In this document: one piece after another, positions 30,094-39,137 of the stretch | Layout: each line of letters opens with the position of its first letter | Numbering within the stretch: position 1 is the first letter of the stretch | DNA from: an uncultured Gellertiella sp. | Lineage (GTDB): Bacteria > Pseudomonadota > Alphaproteobacteria > Rhizobiales > Rhizobiaceae | Direction: 5' to 3' | Assembly (NCBI RefSeq): GCF_963457605.1 | Contig: NZ_OY735139.1 | Location: 3,254,001-3,318,000, forward strand | DNA length: 64,000 nucleotides | Made by a program: the position numbers and the translations under genes | Notes under the pieces: generated by a model | Database searches by the model: none | What the model was told of the DNA's origin: nothing | What the model saw: the letters and a program-made list of their open reading frames with translations, nothing else

Positions 30094-31032
30094 TCATGAG
30101 GCCGGTTCATACCGTCCGGAGAGGCGTGGCGGACCGTCGGTCACCACAAGCCGCTTTTCGGCGAGATCCTCGAGGTGAGCCAGCACCGAGAGAGCGGCGG
30201 CGCCGTGCAGGCGGGGATCGGTATCGCGGTAGATCGCCCTGACCATGTCGGGGATCAGCCGGTCGCCGGAGCGGATGCGTTCCAGAATGGCGCGTTCCCG
30301 CATCCGCCGGTGGGTGCGCAGGCCGCGCAGGAAGGCGGCGGGATCGGTGACCGGGCCGCCATGGCCGGGAAGATAGAGCCGGTCGTCGCGTTCCAGCAGC
30401 CGGTCGAGCGAGGCCATGTAATCGGCCATCGCCCCGTCCGGCGGTGCGACGATGGAGGTCGCCCAGGCCATCACGTGATCGGCGGTAAACACGATGCCCG
30501 TGCCGTCAAGCGCAAAGGCCGCATGGTTGGCGGTATGGCCGGGGGTGAGGATCGTCGTCAGCGACCAGCCGTCGCCCTCCACCCGGTCGCCATCGGCAAG
30601 CCTGATGTCCGGACTGAACTTGAGGTCGGAGCTTTCGGCAAACGGATTTTTCTCGCCCTCATGCAGCGGCCTTGAGGCCCGGTGCGGGCCTTCCGCCACG
30701 ACCAGCGCGCCGGTGACAGCCTTCAGGCGGGCTGCCAGCGGCGAGTGGTCACGATGGGTGTGGGAGACGGCGATATGGCTGACGGGCCTGCCCTTGAGCG
30801 CCCGCATCAGCGCCTCGAAATGCGCCTCGTCCTCCGGTCCGGGATCGATCACCACCACCGCCCCCTTGCCGACGATATAGCTGTTGGTGCCATGGAAGGT
30901 GAAGGGCGAGGGATTGTTGACCGTCAGGCGCTCGACGCACTCAGCCACCTCGATGGCCTGCCCGTAGGCGGGGGCGAAGGCGCGGTCGAAACCGACATCG
31001 CCCGTCTCGCTGCCTGTATCTTTGTTGGACAC
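30094..31032 (-). CDS. metallo-beta-lactamase-fold hydrolase (LACTB2/glyoxalase-like)
   Basis: 312 aa. The metal motif HTHRDH (AVSHTHRDHSPLAARL) is the HxHxDH signature; TPGHTAN and LPGHGGP supply further ligands. The C-terminal winged-helix-like segment AALSVLAHLEDLAEKRLV is typical of LACTB2-type RNA or thioester hydrolases. It is followed upstream, two bases from its start, by a cupin gene on the same strand, so both are cotranscribed. Confidence 0.88.
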   Translation of the reverse strand: MSNKDTGSETGDVGFDRAFAPAYGQAIEVAECVERLTVNNPSPFTFHGTNSYIVGKGAVVVIDPGPEDEAHFEALMRALKGRPVSHIAVSHTHRDHSPLAARLKAVTGALVVAEGPHRASRPLHEGEKNPFAESSDLKFSPDIRLADGDRVEGDGWSLTTILTPGHTANHAAFALDGTGIVFTADHVMAWATSIVAPPDGAMADYMASLDRLLERDDRLYLPGHGGPVTDPAAFLRGLRTHRRMRERAILERIRSGDRLIPDMVRAIYRDTDPRLHGAAALSVLAHLEDLAEKRLVVTDGPPRLSGRYEPAS

Positions 31033-31034
31033 GG

Positions 31035-31331
31035 TTACTTGTACTCGATTTCAATGAAACTCATCGGCTGGCTGCCGGCATTGACGACATTGTGTTCCAC
31101 CCCGGCATCACGCCGGTAGGCGGCCCCCTTTGCCACCTCGACGCGCCTTTCCCCGGTGGGCTCCTCGAGCAGGATGGAAAGATCGGTCATCGGCACCACC
31201 ACATAGCCCATGCCATGCACGTGATGGCCGGTATCGGCTCCGGGCTCGAAATCCCAGCGGGTGATCCGCACCACGGCATCATCGAGAAGCACGGTGGGCA
31301 CGGCAGGCGGACGGGCGCGAAAACGGCTCAT
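31035..31331 (-). CDS. single-domain cupin protein
   Basis: 98 aa. The beta-barrel pattern RITRWDFEPGADTGHHVHGMGYVVVPMTDLSILLEEP contains the histidines of cupin motif 1, and DAGVEHNVVNAGSQPMSFIEIEYK motif 2. It is a small metal-binding cupin of unknown substrate. The end lies two bases from the start of the metallo-hydrolase gene, making a two-gene operon. Confidence 0.85.
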   Translation of the reverse strand: MSRFRARPPAVPTVLLDDAVVRITRWDFEPGADTGHHVHGMGYVVVPMTDLSILLEEPTGERRVEVAKGAAYRRDAGVEHNVVNAGSQPMSFIEIEYK

Positions 31332-31619
31332 TGTGTCTCCGGTCGGTTAAGAGTGCGCTTCCCCGAGACTAGGGCAGGACGAGGTCCGGCGGAAGCAGTT
31401 TCGGCAATGCACTCCCGCAATATGCGCATGATCGCATCAATTGCGGTGATGCCCCAGTGCCAGAAAAGGTCCCCCAGAAGCCGCCACATGCCCTCCAGCC
31501 CCACAGAATTCTTGGTCCCCGCAGCCACTACCCCATTGCCGGACCGGTGGCCATTTGCTAACACCCGCTCGCTTTCCGCGCAAATCAGCAAGCCATCGCC
31601 TGCTGTCATCGCGCATTGG

Positions 31620-31693
31620 TGGGGCGTAGCCAAGCGGTAAGGCAGCGGTTTTTGGTACCGCCATCCCTGGTTCGAATCCAGGCGCCCCAGCCA
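31620..31693 (+). tRNA. tRNA-Gln (anticodon TTG)
   Basis: The acceptor stem TGGGGCG (31620-31626) pairs with CGCCCCA (31683-31689), discriminator G, CCA encoded at 31691-31693. The anticodon arm is GCGGT-TTTTGGT-ACCGC with anticodon TTG. The T arm is CCTGG-TTCGAAT-CCAGG. 74 bases. Confidence 0.96.
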
Positions 31694-32419
31694 GGGCGTT
31701 TGTCGGCGCAAAAGTCACATGGTCCTGCCGGAGGCGGCGTGTTTGCAAGCGCATCCTTCCCCAATAGGCTCTGCTATATTACTTTGTTATATTTCACTCA
31801 TCCCGTATCACCATTCCTGAAGTAACGCCCACCCCGATCTCTCCGCAGTCCTTGTTCCCGGACGGCATGGCGCAGGTGGCGGGTGGTGTTGCGGGGTTTG
31901 AGACAGGATTTCAATATCAGGCACTTAGGTCTTGTTTTGCGGCCTTTCTCCCGGTTTTTCCCGGTGACTGCGGGCATTTGCGGCAACAATAAATTATCCT
32001 GGATGCGGATGAGGCTTGCATTGCCGGGGAAATTCAGGTAACAATATCGTAACATTTATTTCGCCAACAGTGAAAGACAACAAGATGTTTCTTGTTCTTT
32101 TTATTGATGATAGCTCGAGGTCGCTCGTCTTCTACTATTGAAGACCGATTGTTCGCCGCGTTCGCCGGAATAGATCTCCCCAATTTATATCGTTAGCTTA
32201 GTGTTGCACGGTTTGGTCATTGCTGACCTTTCCCGAGCGCCGTCCTGTGTGGACGCGTGTTCAACGTGACATGTCTGTTGCTTGTGAGATGACGGCAACC
32301 TCGAGCTTCCGGGGCAGGGAACCCGTGTGTCCTTGAAGATGCAGGGGCACGGCGAACAGGCAAGGCATTGCCCGCAATTCTGTTACCAGCGAAATCACAA
32401 CAAACCGGGAGTAAACGAC
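31694..32419. other. long AT-rich intergenic region before the sugar-binding-protein gene
   Basis: No supported gene. It contains two inverted repeats: AACAAGA (32079-32085) / TCTTGTT (32090-32096), and GTCTTC (32127-32132) / GAAGAC (32140-32145). Between them is an 18-codon open frame (ATG 32085 to TGA 32141, MFLVLFIDDSSRSLVFYY) that might be a leader peptide but has only a weak ribosome site. The region probably carries the promoter and regulation of the cassette that starts at 32420. Confidence 0.45.
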
Positions 32420-33388
32420 ATGTTTTTCAAATCCCTCAAGGTCCTTGGCTGCACTGCCGTTGTCGCCACCACCACACTTATGGCTGCAAGCCAGTCCGCC
32501 ACAGCTGAAATGAAGAAGGCCTCCGATGTCCGCATCGTTTTCGTCACCCATGGCGAGGCTTCGGATGTCTATTGGTCGGCGGTCAAGAATGGCATGCTGG
32601 CCGCCCAGAAGGTCATGGGCTCGCAGGTCGAGTATTTCTCGCCCGACGTCTGGGACGTGGTGAAAATGGGCAAGCTGATGGATACCGCCATTGCGTCGAA
32701 GCCCGATGGCCTGGTGGTCACCGTGCCGGATGCCCAGGCCATCGGCTCCAAGGTCAAGAAGGCCACCGATGCCGGCATTCCCGTCATCATCATCGATACC
32801 GGCGAGGACCAGGTCAAGGCGGTCGGCGCCAACTTCTATATCGGCCCCGGCTCCTACAAGGAGTCAGGTCGCCAGGCGGCGGAGCACTTCATGAAGGAAG
32901 GCGTCACCCAGGGTGTCTGCATCAACCACGAGGTCGGAAATGCCGGCAATGACGAGGCTTGCGCCGGGTTTGTCGAAGGCATGGGCGGCAAGGCGGACGT
33001 GCTTGCCGTCACGGTCGATCCGACGGAAGTCCAGACGCGGGTCGAAGGCTATCTTGCCTCCCATCCCGATACTACGGGTGCCTTCGCGCTCGGGCCATCC
33101 TCGGCGGTGCCGACGCTATCGGCCATCAAGCACCGTCGGCTCGTCGGCAAGGTGAAATTTGGCACCTTCAACCTGACGCCCGAGATCCTCGAGGCGCTGG
33201 ACAAGAAGGAAATGTCCTTCGCCATCGACTTCCAGCAATATCTGCTCGGCTATCTCCCCGTGGTGTTTCTGACCATGAACAGCCTTTACGGCACCATGCC
33301 GACCGCAAATGTCTATACCGGCCCCTCCTTCGTCACTCCGAAGGATGCCGGGCTGGTGCTTGAGCTGAGCAAGATGGGCATTCGCTAG
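32420..33388 (+). CDS. ribose-type ABC transporter sugar-binding protein
   Basis: 322 aa. The signal peptide ends around SQSATA^EMKK. The periplasmic-binding-protein type 1 fold is seen in VRIVFVTHGEASDVYWSAVKNGMLAAQKVMG, DGLVVTVPDAQAIGSKVKKATDAGIPVIIIDTG and YIGPGSYKESGRQAAEHF. It binds a monosaccharide or polyol in the periplasm for the permease and ATPase encoded at 35668-37711. The start ATG 32420 follows GGGAG. The stop TAG is the first triplet of dispersed element copy 3, which separates this gene from the rest of the cassette. Confidence 0.9.
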   Translation: MFFKSLKVLGCTAVVATTTLMAASQSATAEMKKASDVRIVFVTHGEASDVYWSAVKNGMLAAQKVMGSQVEYFSPDVWDVVKMGKLMDTAIASKPDGLVVTVPDAQAIGSKVKKATDAGIPVIIIDTGEDQVKAVGANFYIGPGSYKESGRQAAEHFMKEGVTQGVCINHEVGNAGNDEACAGFVEGMGGKADVLAVTVDPTEVQTRVEGYLASHPDTTGAFALGPSSAVPTLSAIKHRRLVGKVKFGTFNLTPEILEALDKKEMSFAIDFQQYLLGYLPVVFLTMNSLYGTMPTANVYTGPSFVTPKDAGLVLELSKMGIR

Positions 33389-33489
33389 AGTTTGTCAGGG
33401 AAAAGTGGAATCCGGTTTTCCCGAAAAGACAAACGACAACAAGGGGAGCCAGAGTCTGGCTGGTTCAATATGAACCTGACAGACTCTAG
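33386..33489 (+). repeat. dispersed palindromic element, copy 3 (blocks A and B)
   Basis: It has the same layout as copy 1: TAGAGTTTGTCAGGG, core AAAAGTGGAATCCGGTTTTC, GACAAACGACAACAAGGGG, then block B ending CCTGACAGACTCTAG. The first arm of block B differs (CAGAGTCTGGCTGG). The TAG at 33386 terminates the sugar-binding-protein gene. It may attenuate transcription into the downstream genes or stabilise the binding-protein mRNA. Confidence 0.85.
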
Positions 33490-33627
33490 AAGCGCTGCCT
33501 TTCCTAAACCAGAACCCGTGGAAGGCGTGCCGGAGCGCCGCCTTCCGCGCCCTCACCATTCCCCATACGACTGCCGCCACCAGCCCTGATTGGTGCCTGC
33601 CGTGGCGTGCCTGCAAGGAACCCTGAC

Positions 33628-34542
33628 GTGACCGTAAGAATTGGCATCAATCCCAATACCTGGGCGCTCGACGACATCGCCGAGCTCCGGTATTTCTCCA
33701 CCCCCGAGGAGTGCCTGTCGCAAGCCTCCGCCTGCGGCTATGCCGGCATGGAAATGGGCGGGCTGTTCTCCCGTGATGCGGGCGAACTCGCGCCGCAATT
33801 TGCCCGGCACGATCTGGCGCTGATCTCCGCCTGGCATGACGGCCGCCTGCTCGATTTCGGCGTCGAGGAGGAATTCGCCCGCACCCTTCCGCATCTCGAG
33901 ATGCTGAAGCAGATGGGTTGTTCCTCGATCATCTATGCGGATTGCTCGTCGGAAAGCTTTTCCAACACCCTGTCGCCAATGTCGCACCGTCCACGGCTGT
34001 TCCACGATGACTGGCCCGCCTATGGCGCGACACTGACGGCGCTGGCCGACAGGATGGCCGAATTCGGCATTGGCATGGCCTACCATCCGCATATCGGCAC
34101 CATCATCGAAAGCGACGGGGATGTCGATTGTCTGATGGCCCATACCGGGCGCTCGGTCGGCCTGCTGCTCGATACCGGACATTCCATCCTGGCCGGTGGC
34201 GATCCCGTGGCGCTCACCGCCAGGCATGCCGAAAGGGTTGTGCATTTTCATGGCAAGGACGCCAGAGCCGATGTGCTGCGGCGGGCGCTTCAGGAGGACT
34301 GGAGCTTCCTGCACGCGGTGATGGAAGGCGTGTTCACGGTTCCCGGCGATGGGTCGATCGATTTCGACACCATTCTCCGGCACCTCGCGCGGGCCGGATA
34401 TGCGGGCTGGCTGGTGGTGGAGGCCGAACAGGACCTGCGCATCGCCGATCCGCTGACCTATGCCGAAATGGGATTTGGAAACCTCGTGCGGCTGGCCGTG
34501 CGCGCCGGTTTCTCCCTTCACCTCACCGAAACAGTTGGATAA
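33628..34542 (+). CDS. sugar phosphate isomerase/epimerase-like TIM barrel (inosose-dehydratase-like)
   Basis: 304 aa. VRIGINPNTWALDDI closely resembles the N-terminus of myo-inosose-2 dehydratase (IolE). The xylose-isomerase-like barrel continues with YHPHIGTIIES, LLLDTGHSILAGGDP, RVVHFHGKD and GWLVVEAEQD, which supply the metal ligands (Glu, Asp, His). The GTG start at 33628 follows AAGGA. The stop TAA overlaps the next ATG (TAATG). Together with the transporter and the oxidoreductase it suggests catabolism of a cyclitol or sugar derivative; the exact substrate is unknown. Confidence 0.82.
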   Translation: MTVRIGINPNTWALDDIAELRYFSTPEECLSQASACGYAGMEMGGLFSRDAGELAPQFARHDLALISAWHDGRLLDFGVEEEFARTLPHLEMLKQMGCSSIIYADCSSESFSNTLSPMSHRPRLFHDDWPAYGATLTALADRMAEFGIGMAYHPHIGTIIESDGDVDCLMAHTGRSVGLLLDTGHSILAGGDPVALTARHAERVVHFHGKDARADVLRRALQEDWSFLHAVMEGVFTVPGDGSIDFDTILRHLARAGYAGWLVVEAEQDLRIADPLTYAEMGFGNLVRLAVRAGFSLHLTETVG

Positions 34543-35654
34543 TGACCATGACCAGACTGAAGATTGTTGTTGCCGGCGGCGGATTGATTTCGCAGGTCGA
34601 GCATATCCCCAACCTGATCTTTCTTGCCGATCAGTTCGAGCTGATCGGCGTGGCCGATCCCTCCGCCGCCACCCGCGCCCATATCACCCGGCAATTCGCC
34701 ATCCCGACCTTCGCCACGGTGCCGGAGCTGTGGAACCTGCATCCCGATGCCGTCGTCATCGGCGCCCCGGATTCCTATCACCAGCAGATCGCCATCGACG
34801 CACTGGAGCGCGGCATCCACGTGTTCTGCGAAAAGCCGCTCGCCCTTTCCGTGGCCGATATCGACGAGCTGATCCGGGCACGCGAGGCCAGCGGCCGGGT
34901 GCTGCAGGTCGGCTTCATGAAACGGTGGGACCCGAGCTACGAGTTCCTCAGCGACCAGATCCGGGGCAGGGGGGAGAAGCTGCGCTTCATCGCCGTCGAG
35001 TGCAATGATCCGGATTCCTGGCCCTTCGTCGCCCATCACGCCTTCCGGCGCGCCGACGACGTGCCTGCCGACGCACGAGCCGAAAATGCCGCACGGCTTC
35101 GCGCCCAGACCAGTGCTGCCCTTGGCCGGGACCTCAGCAAGGATGACATCTATTCCTACGTGGATTCCTTCAGCTCCAGCATGATCCATGACCTGAACGC
35201 CGTCTCGGGACTGCTGGAAAGCATGGGGATTGTGCGCCGCAAGGCGGTCGCGGCGCAGATTTTTGCCGGCGGTCGCGGCACCAGCGCCACTCTGGCCTTG
35301 AACGGGGCACAGGCAATCTGTCATCTTGCCCATGTCGTCGTGCCTGACCTTGCCGATTATCACGAACGCATCTCGCTGTTCTTCGATGACCGGCGCTACG
35401 AACTGATCTTTCCGTCGCCCTACCTGCACAATCTCCCGACCCGGCTGATCGAATTCCGCTCGGAAGGCATGCATCTGACGAAGATCGAGCATCGCATCGA
35501 TTATCAGGAGCCCTTCATGCGCGAGCTCCAGGGCTTCTGGCAGTCGATCACGCAAGGGACAGCGGTCAGGAATACGGCGGAAGAAGCGCGCGAGGACATG
35601 CGGCTCGTGCATGACTTCATGATGCTGTCGTTTCAATCCCGCAGCACGCTTTGA
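34542..35654 (+). CDS. Gfo/Idh/MocA-family oxidoreductase
   Basis: 370 aa. LKIVVAGGGLISQVEHIPNLIFLADQFELIGVADPSAATR is the NAD(P)-binding Rossmann fold, and FCEKPLALSVADIDELIRA carries the EKP motif. The C-terminal alpha/beta substrate domain follows. The start is ATG 34542, overlapping the upstream stop, or ATG 34548. It likely oxidises the sugar or cyclitol imported by the neighbouring transporter. A longer open frame starting at 34128 only reads through the previous gene. Confidence 0.9.
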   Translation: MTMTRLKIVVAGGGLISQVEHIPNLIFLADQFELIGVADPSAATRAHITRQFAIPTFATVPELWNLHPDAVVIGAPDSYHQQIAIDALERGIHVFCEKPLALSVADIDELIRAREASGRVLQVGFMKRWDPSYEFLSDQIRGRGEKLRFIAVECNDPDSWPFVAHHAFRRADDVPADARAENAARLRAQTSAALGRDLSKDDIYSYVDSFSSSMIHDLNAVSGLLESMGIVRRKAVAAQIFAGGRGTSATLALNGAQAICHLAHVVVPDLADYHERISLFFDDRRYELIFPSPYLHNLPTRLIEFRSEGMHLTKIEHRIDYQEPFMRELQGFWQSITQGTAVRNTAEEAREDMRLVHDFMMLSFQSRSTL

Positions 35655-35667
35655 GGGAGGCCTGATC

Positions 35668-36804
35668 ATGTCGACCGAAACCGGAAAGACCGGGATCATC
35701 CTGACCCCGAAGGGAGGAGCCGCCGACGAGCGGCTCCTGAAAACGCCGCTCCTGAAGCGGCTGATGCAGCGGCCCGAACTCGGGTCGCTGGCCGGAACCA
35801 TCCTGGTGATGGGATTTTTCATGCTGGTATCGGGCCACAGCGGCATGTTCAGCGCCCAGGGCATCCTGAACTTCCTCGAAGTGTCCGCTGAACTGGGCGT
35901 GCTGTCGGTGGCGGTCTCGCTGCTGATGATCGGCGGCGAATTCGACCTGTCCGTCGGTTCGATGATCGCCTTTGCGGGCATCCTGATCGGCCTGTTCGTC
36001 ACGGTCTTTCACCTGCCGCTGGTCCTGGCGCTGCTCCTCACCTTCGCCATTGCCGCAGCCATCGGCGGGCTGAACGGCTACCTGATCATCCGCACCGGGC
36101 TGCCCTCCTTCATCGTCACGCTTGCCTCGATGTATCTGCTGCGCGGTGCCTCGCTCGTCGCCTCGCGCAGCCTGACGGGCCGCACACAGATCCCCAGCAT
36201 CACCGACGGCTACGAGGACAGCCTGCTGGTGAAAATCCTCTCCGGCCATCTCGGGCAGGACCTGTTTGCCTGGCTGGCAAAGTCGGGGGTGATTGCCGCC
36301 GACGCCGCAGGCCTGCCGATGGCCGACGGCATTCCGGCCTCGATCCTCTGGTGGCTGCTGCTCGGCGCGCTTGCCACCTGGCTGCTGCTGCGCACCACCT
36401 TCGGCAACTGGATCTTTGCCGTCGGCGGCAATGATGCGGCGGCGCGCAATTCCGGCGTGCCGGTCGGGCGGGTGAAGATCCTGCTCTTCGTCATCTCGGC
36501 GGTGACCGCAACCCTGCTGGCGATGATCCAGGTGCTGCAGGCGGGCTCCGCCGATACGCTGCGCGGCAACCAGAAGGAATTCGAGGCGATCATCGCCTCG
36601 GTGATCGGCGGCAATCTCCTGACCGGCGGCTACGGGTCGGTGGCGGGCGGCATGTTCGGTTCGCTGATCTTCGGCACGGTGTCGACCGGGATCTTCTACA
36701 CCGGCGTCGACAGCGACTGGTTCCGGATTTTCCTCGGCGCGATGATCGTCGTTGCCGTGCTGTTCAACGACTTCATCCGGCGCCGGATCATTCGCGTCCG
36801 CTGA
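35668..36804 (+). CDS. ribose-type ABC transporter permease
   Basis: 378 aa with about ten hydrophobic helices. SVAVSLLMIGGEFDLSVGSMIAFAGILIGL and NAAARNSGVPVGRVKILLFVISA are characteristic of RbsC/AraH-type permeases. An N-terminal cytoplasmic stretch of about 40 residues precedes the first helix. A good ribosome site GGGAGG precedes ATG 35668. It forms the inner-membrane channel of the cassette. Confidence 0.92.
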   Translation: MSTETGKTGIILTPKGGAADERLLKTPLLKRLMQRPELGSLAGTILVMGFFMLVSGHSGMFSAQGILNFLEVSAELGVLSVAVSLLMIGGEFDLSVGSMIAFAGILIGLFVTVFHLPLVLALLLTFAIAAAIGGLNGYLIIRTGLPSFIVTLASMYLLRGASLVASRSLTGRTQIPSITDGYEDSLLVKILSGHLGQDLFAWLAKSGVIAADAAGLPMADGIPASILWWLLLGALATWLLLRTTFGNWIFAVGGNDAAARNSGVPVGRVKILLFVISAVTATLLAMIQVLQAGSADTLRGNQKEFEAIIASVIGGNLLTGGYGSVAGGMFGSLIFGTVSTGIFYTGVDSDWFRIFLGAMIVVAVLFNDFIRRRIIRVR

Positions 36805-36925
36805 CGCGTGGCGCGGAATGGCGACTTCGGTCGCGCCTGCGGGAGGTGGGCGTGACCAATCGGGATCATGGATTATGTGACGCGCGCGGCCCGAAACGAA
36901 GGGCAGGGCGTGCATCGGGAGAGAG

Positions 36926-37711
36926 ATGATGAATGACACGGGAAACAACCTGCTCGAACTGCGCGAGGTCAGCAAGTTCTTCGGCCCGACCATTGCGCTC
37001 AACGGCGTGTCGATGGCGGTCCGGCCCGGCGAGGTGCATTGCCTGCTCGGCGACAACGGGGCGGGCAAATCGACGCTGATCAAGGTCCTGTCGGGGGCCT
37101 ATCGGCCGGACCGGGGGGCGGTGCTGCTCGATGGCAGGGAAGTCGCCTTCCAGTCGCCGCGCGATGCCAGGGAACAGGGCATTGCCACAGTCTACCAGGA
37201 TCTGGCAATGATCCCGCTGATGAGTGTCGCCCGCAACTTCTTCCTCGGCCGGGAACCGAAAAGCCCGCGCTGGCCGCACTGGTCGCTCGACATCACGCAT
37301 GCCAACGAGGTGACGCGCCAGGAAATGGCACGGGTCGGCATCGACGTGCGCGATCCCAACCAGCTTGTCGGGACACTGTCGGGCGGCGAGCGGCAATGCG
37401 TGGCGATCTCGCGGGCGCTCTATTTCGGCGCAAGGGTGATCATCCTCGACGAGCCGACCTCCGCCCTCGGCGTCCATCAGGCGGCGATGGTGCTGCGCTA
37501 CATCGCCAAGGCAAAGGCGGAAGGCATCGGCGTGGTGTTCATCACCCACAACATCAACCATGCCTATCCCGTCGGCGATACCTTCACGCTGCTCAACCGG
37601 GGCCGCAGCATCGGCACCTATGCCAAATCCGACATTACCAGGGACGAGGTGCTGGCGGCGATGTCCGGCGAGGCCGAACTTTCGGCGATCGGGGATGACA
37701 GCATGCACTGA
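36926..37711 (+). CDS. ribose-type ABC transporter ATP-binding protein, single domain
   Basis: 261 aa. Walker [10 protein letters not shown], signature LSGGERQ, Walker [13 protein letters not shown] and the H-loop [10 protein letters not shown]. Unlike the double-domain RbsA/MglA it has one nucleotide-binding domain, so a homodimer is expected (FrcA/ThuK type). The start is ATG 36926 (GGGAGAG). It is separated from the permease by about 120 bases with no hairpin seen. Confidence 0.92.
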   Translation: MMNDTGNNLLELREVSKFFGPTIALNGVSMAVRPGEVHCLLGDNGAGKSTLIKVLSGAYRPDRGAVLLDGREVAFQSPRDAREQGIATVYQDLAMIPLMSVARNFFLGREPKSPRWPHWSLDITHANEVTRQEMARVGIDVRDPNQLVGTLSGGERQCVAISRALYFGARVIILDEPTSALGVHQAAMVLRYIAKAKAEGIGVVFITHNINHAYPVGDTFTLLNRGRSIGTYAKSDITRDEVLAAMSGEAELSAIGDDSMH

Positions 37712-37837
37712 TATTCCCGGGGGAAAGACGAGAGAACGGGCGGGGGCTGGTTGGCCGGAAAGCAGGCCAGCCAGCCACATCCGGAAAAACAATGCCCGCA
37801 GAGGTATCGTGCTTGCGGCGCATGGCGGTGTCCTTTA

Positions 37838-37849
37838 GTAATTATTTAC
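37838..37849 (+). promoter_or_regulatory. LacI-family operator candidate, regulator promoter
   Basis: GTAATTATTTAC is a 12-bp near-palindrome (consensus GTAAATATTTAC, one mismatch) about 50 bases upstream of the LacI-family gene. A matching site precedes lacE at 39044-39055. Shared flanks (TTTAGTAA) support one regulator binding both. Confidence 0.55.
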
Positions 37850-37899
37850 CGGAATTTTACCATCTGAACATGCCGGGGTTGATGCGGAGAGGGTTGGCC

Positions 37900-38973
37900 G
37901 TGGTGGTGACCATCAAGGAAATTGCCGGTGCGGTGGGTGTGTCGCCGGGAACGGTGTCGCGGGTGCTGAATTATGACCAGACCCTGTCGATCTCGCAGGC
38001 CAAGCGGCAGGCGATCATCGAGACGGCGGAGGCGCTGAACTATGCGACCCCCCGGGCGCGCAAGGGGGCGCTGGCGGCCCAGTTGCCGGTGCCGGAGACC
38101 GGGGGCCTGGACCCGTTGCCCCGGATAGCGCTCATCCATTTCCTCGCGCCGCCCGAAGAACTGGCCGATCCCTATTATGTCGGCGTGCGGCTCGGTATCG
38201 AGGCGCGTTGCCGGGAGGCCGGGATCGGCATTGACCGGGTGTTCAATCCGCATCTGCCGCTCGATCCCGCCCAGGTGGCGGGCCTTGCCGGGGCCATCGT
38301 CATCGGCCACCATTCCCGCGACAGCATTGAAGCCATGGCAGCGCTGTTTGCGCATCTCGTCATGGCGGATTACAATCCGCGCATGGCGCAATTCGATTGC
38401 GTCCGGGTGGATCTGGGCGAGGCGACGTCCAGCCTGCTCGACAGTCTCGAACAGGCCGGTTATCAACGGATCGGCTTTGTCGGCGGCTATGAACTGATGG
38501 ACCGCACGGCGCAGATCCAGGGCGAACAGCGCTGCCTGACCTTCATCGAATGGCAAAGGGCGCGCGGGCGCGGCACCGATGGCCTGCTGGCGCTCGGACA
38601 GAGCGAGGCCTTCGGACAGAATTTGCGGCTGGAAACCGGCTACCAGCAGGCCAGAGTGCTTCTGTCCCTCGATACCCCGCCGGATATCATCGTCGCGGCC
38701 AATGACACGATGGCGATTGGTGTCTATCGCGCCATTCAGGAGGCCGGCCTGACAATTCCCGGCGATATCGCCGTCGTCGCCTTCAACGACATTCCGGTCG
38801 CCCAGTTTCTCAATCCGCCGCTGTCGACCATGCGCATCCCCGGCGAGTTGATCGGCGAGGTGGCCGTCGATCTGCTGGTCGAACGGCTTTACGGTCGCGA
38901 CTATGCCAAGCATGTAACACTGCCGACCGAGATGATCTGGCGCGGCAGTGCCCGCAGGCCGGCCGGGATGTGA
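37900..38973 (+). CDS. lacR: LacI-family transcriptional repressor, probable lactose-operon regulator
   Basis: 357 aa from one of three consecutive GTG codons (37900/37903/37906), preceded by GGAGAGG. The N-terminal HTH is [30 protein letters not shown]. The effector domain is of the periplasmic-binding type ([51 protein letters not shown]). It sits directly upstream of lacEFGZK in the same direction, as LacR does in Sinorhizobium meliloti. A shared operator-like sequence occurs before this gene and before lacE. The assignment to lactose rests on context. Confidence 0.85.
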   Translation: [357 protein letters not shown]

Positions 38974-39043
38974 TGCCGAAAAGGGCCGAAAGGCGGTGAA
39001 GACCCCGCATCGGGCACCCCCGGTTTTCCGGGGCAAAAGTTTA

Positions 39044-39084
39044 GTAAATATTTTCTTGACAATATTAGAACTTTCTTGAATTCT
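39044..39084 (+). promoter_or_regulatory. lacE promoter with LacI-type operator candidate
   Basis: The operator candidate GTAAATATTTTC (39044-39055) abuts a consensus -35 TTGACA (39056-39061). A weak -10 lies 17 bases later (AATTCT, 39079-39084). The repressor bound here would block RNA polymerase. lacE ATG is at 39138 with GGGAG upstream. Confidence 0.55.
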
Positions 39085-39137
39085 GGATCGAATGCAGTTG
39101 GGAGAGGCTGCGTCCGTCAGGTGTCAAGGGAGAAGAC

